Of a stretch of 14,785 bases of DNA, positions 14,354 through 14,785 are shown piece after piece; within the stretch, counting starts at the first letter, position 1; the number at the start of each line of letters is the position of its first letter. Position numbers and translations under genes: made by a program. The notes beneath the pieces were generated by a model that saw only the letters and a program-made list of their open reading frames with translations, did not search any database and was not told the origin of the DNA. This stretch comes from CAYGWP01 sp964353455 (GTDB taxonomy: Bacteria; Planctomycetota; Phycisphaerae; FEN-1346), in the NCBI GenBank assembly GCA_964353455.1, contig CAYGWP010000577.1, positions 1 to 14,785 on the forward strand. Reading direction: 5' to 3'.

Positions 14354-14389
14354 AATCGCCTGCGAGCCCCAGCGAGGCTCGGAGCGATT
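14354..14389. repeat. Two-part stem-loop after the flp pilin gene
   Basis: AATCGC (14354-14359) pairs with GCGATT (14384-14389), and inside it GAGCC (14364-14368) pairs with GGCTC (14376-14380), with a small internal loop. On the minus strand it begins 13 bases after the flp stop and precedes tadV by about 100 bases. It has no U-tract. It may be an mRNA-stabilising or attenuating structure that keeps pilin expression above that of the downstream genes; this is inferred from position only. Confidence 0.45.
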
Positions 14390-14402
14390 CCAGCCGTGGC
14401 TA

Positions 14403-14636
14403 CTAGCCGCTGCTGCCGCCCGGCACTCCGGGACCCACATATTCCGGGTGGGACCGAGCCTCCAAGTTGATGGTCTCTGTCCAGACCCGCCCGACCCAAT
14501 CCTTGACGGCATCCCGGAAGATGATGAGCAGGCCCAACAGGGGCAGAACGATGGCCGCGATGATCAGGATTTTCTCGAGCCCCTCGGCGCCGCGCTCGTC
14601 CGCGTGCAGCCGCCTCACAAGAGTGGATACCCTCAT
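14403..14636 (-). CDS. flp: Flp-family type IVb pilin
   Basis: A 77-residue pilin precursor. The leader MRVSTLVRRLHADERG ends in Gly16, followed by AEGLEKILIIAAIVLPLLGL: Glu at +5 of the mature protein, as in Flp pilins, but Lys instead of the usual Tyr/Phe at +6. One hydrophobic helix (about residues 23-41) is followed by a short polar tail (RDAVKDWVGRVWTE, ending GGSSG). It should be cleaved by TadV, encoded next, and polymerised by TadA/TadB/TadC. GGGAG lies seven bases before the ATG. A second pilin-like gene of similar C-terminal sequence begins 30 bases upstream, so the pilins are in tandem. Length is typical. Confidence 0.9.
   Translation of the reverse strand: MRVSTLVRRLHADERGAEGLEKILIIAAIVLPLLGLLIIFRDAVKDWVGRVWTETINLEARSHPEYVGPGVPGGSSG
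14491..14515 (-). repeat. Direct repeat between tandem pilin genes, copy 1
   Basis: These 25 bases are identical to 14761-14785, 270 bases away, and may extend further beyond the edge. They encode the DAVKDWVG region in both pilins. Perfect DNA identity within otherwise diverged genes suggests recent duplication, gene conversion or strong constraint. Confidence 0.85.
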
Positions 14637-14666
14637 GTGTGGCTCCCTTCTTTTCGGTGGTGGCGA

Positions 14667-14785
14667 TTAACCGCCGGTCCCACCGCCCGTCGGCACCTGG
14701 CTACCGAAGTAGTCGCCGTGGGCCGCCGACTCTTTACCGCGGGCCTCTTCCCAGATCTGGCCGACCCAATCCTTGACGGCATCCC
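14667..14785 (-). CDS. flp: Second Flp-type pilin, C-terminal 38 residues (cut by window edge)
   Basis: A minus-strand frame ends with TAA at 14667-14669 and runs off the right edge. The visible residues start DAVKDWVGQIWEEARG and end QVPTGGGTGG. DAVKDWVG is identical to the same place in the neighbouring pilin, and a Gly-rich end is shared, so this is a tandem paralogue. It also shares 25 identical bases with it. The hydrophobic helix and leader lie outside the window. It is the most upstream gene seen, so the operon promoter is expected beyond the edge. Confidence 0.8.
   Translation of the reverse strand, partial: DAVKDWVGQIWEEARGKESAAHGDYFGSQVPTGGGTGG
14761..14785 (-). repeat. Direct repeat between tandem pilin genes, copy 2
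   Basis: Identical to 14491-14515; cut by the window edge, so its true length is unknown. Confidence 0.85.

Overview
The window is GC-rich and, apart from about 1.6 kb at its left end, is one minus-strand gene cluster for a Tad/Flp (type IVb) pilus or Tad-type secretion apparatus. I think the organism is a member of Planctomycetota, possibly a Phycisphaerae-like lineage. This is inferred from an FHA-fused Tad ATPase, a Hanks-type Ser/Thr kinase with a long repeat tail inside the operon, a decayed formylglycine-generating-enzyme-like gene, and short double-hairpin palindromes between genes. No rRNA, tRNA, CRISPR array or insertion sequence was seen.

Layout, left to right. Positions 1-690 hold the first 230 residues of a secreted helical protein on the minus strand, cut by the window edge. 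Positions 691-1586 are mostly non-coding and contain a decayed FGE/SUMF1-like fragment on the plus strand (about 975-1422) and a few hairpins. Positions 1587-14785 are the pilus cluster. Transcription runs right to left, so its gene order is: second Flp pilin (cut by the right edge), Flp pilin, prepilin peptidase TadV/CpaA, a TadE-like protein with extra membrane helices, a Ser/Thr kinase with TPR-like repeats, a TadG-like protein, a second TadE-like protein, a one-helix membrane protein of unknown function, CpaB/RcpC, an FHA-TadA/CpaF ATPase, TadB and TadC. The operon promoter, a secretin (RcpA/CpaC), TadZ/CpaE and a TadD lipoprotein are not in the window.

How the genes fit together. TadV should process the Flp pilins and the TadE/TadG pseudopilin-like proteins. 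TadA would power assembly on the TadB/TadC inner-membrane platform, and CpaB would work with an outer-membrane secretin encoded elsewhere. Two parts are unusual. The ATPase carries an N-terminal FHA domain with all the usual phosphothreonine-binding residues, and the same operon encodes a transmembrane kinase whose catalytic loop lacks the usual metal-binding Asn (HRDLTPYY). Together they suggest phosphorylation-dependent, or pseudokinase-scaffolded, control of pilus assembly.

Four places in the operon carry paired hairpins. One family is present twice (6154-6245 and 7847-7939), and the second copy lies in frame inside the start of a TadE-like gene, where it appears to be translated. Two other double-hairpin elements fill the gaps at 7010-7100 and 12512-12561.
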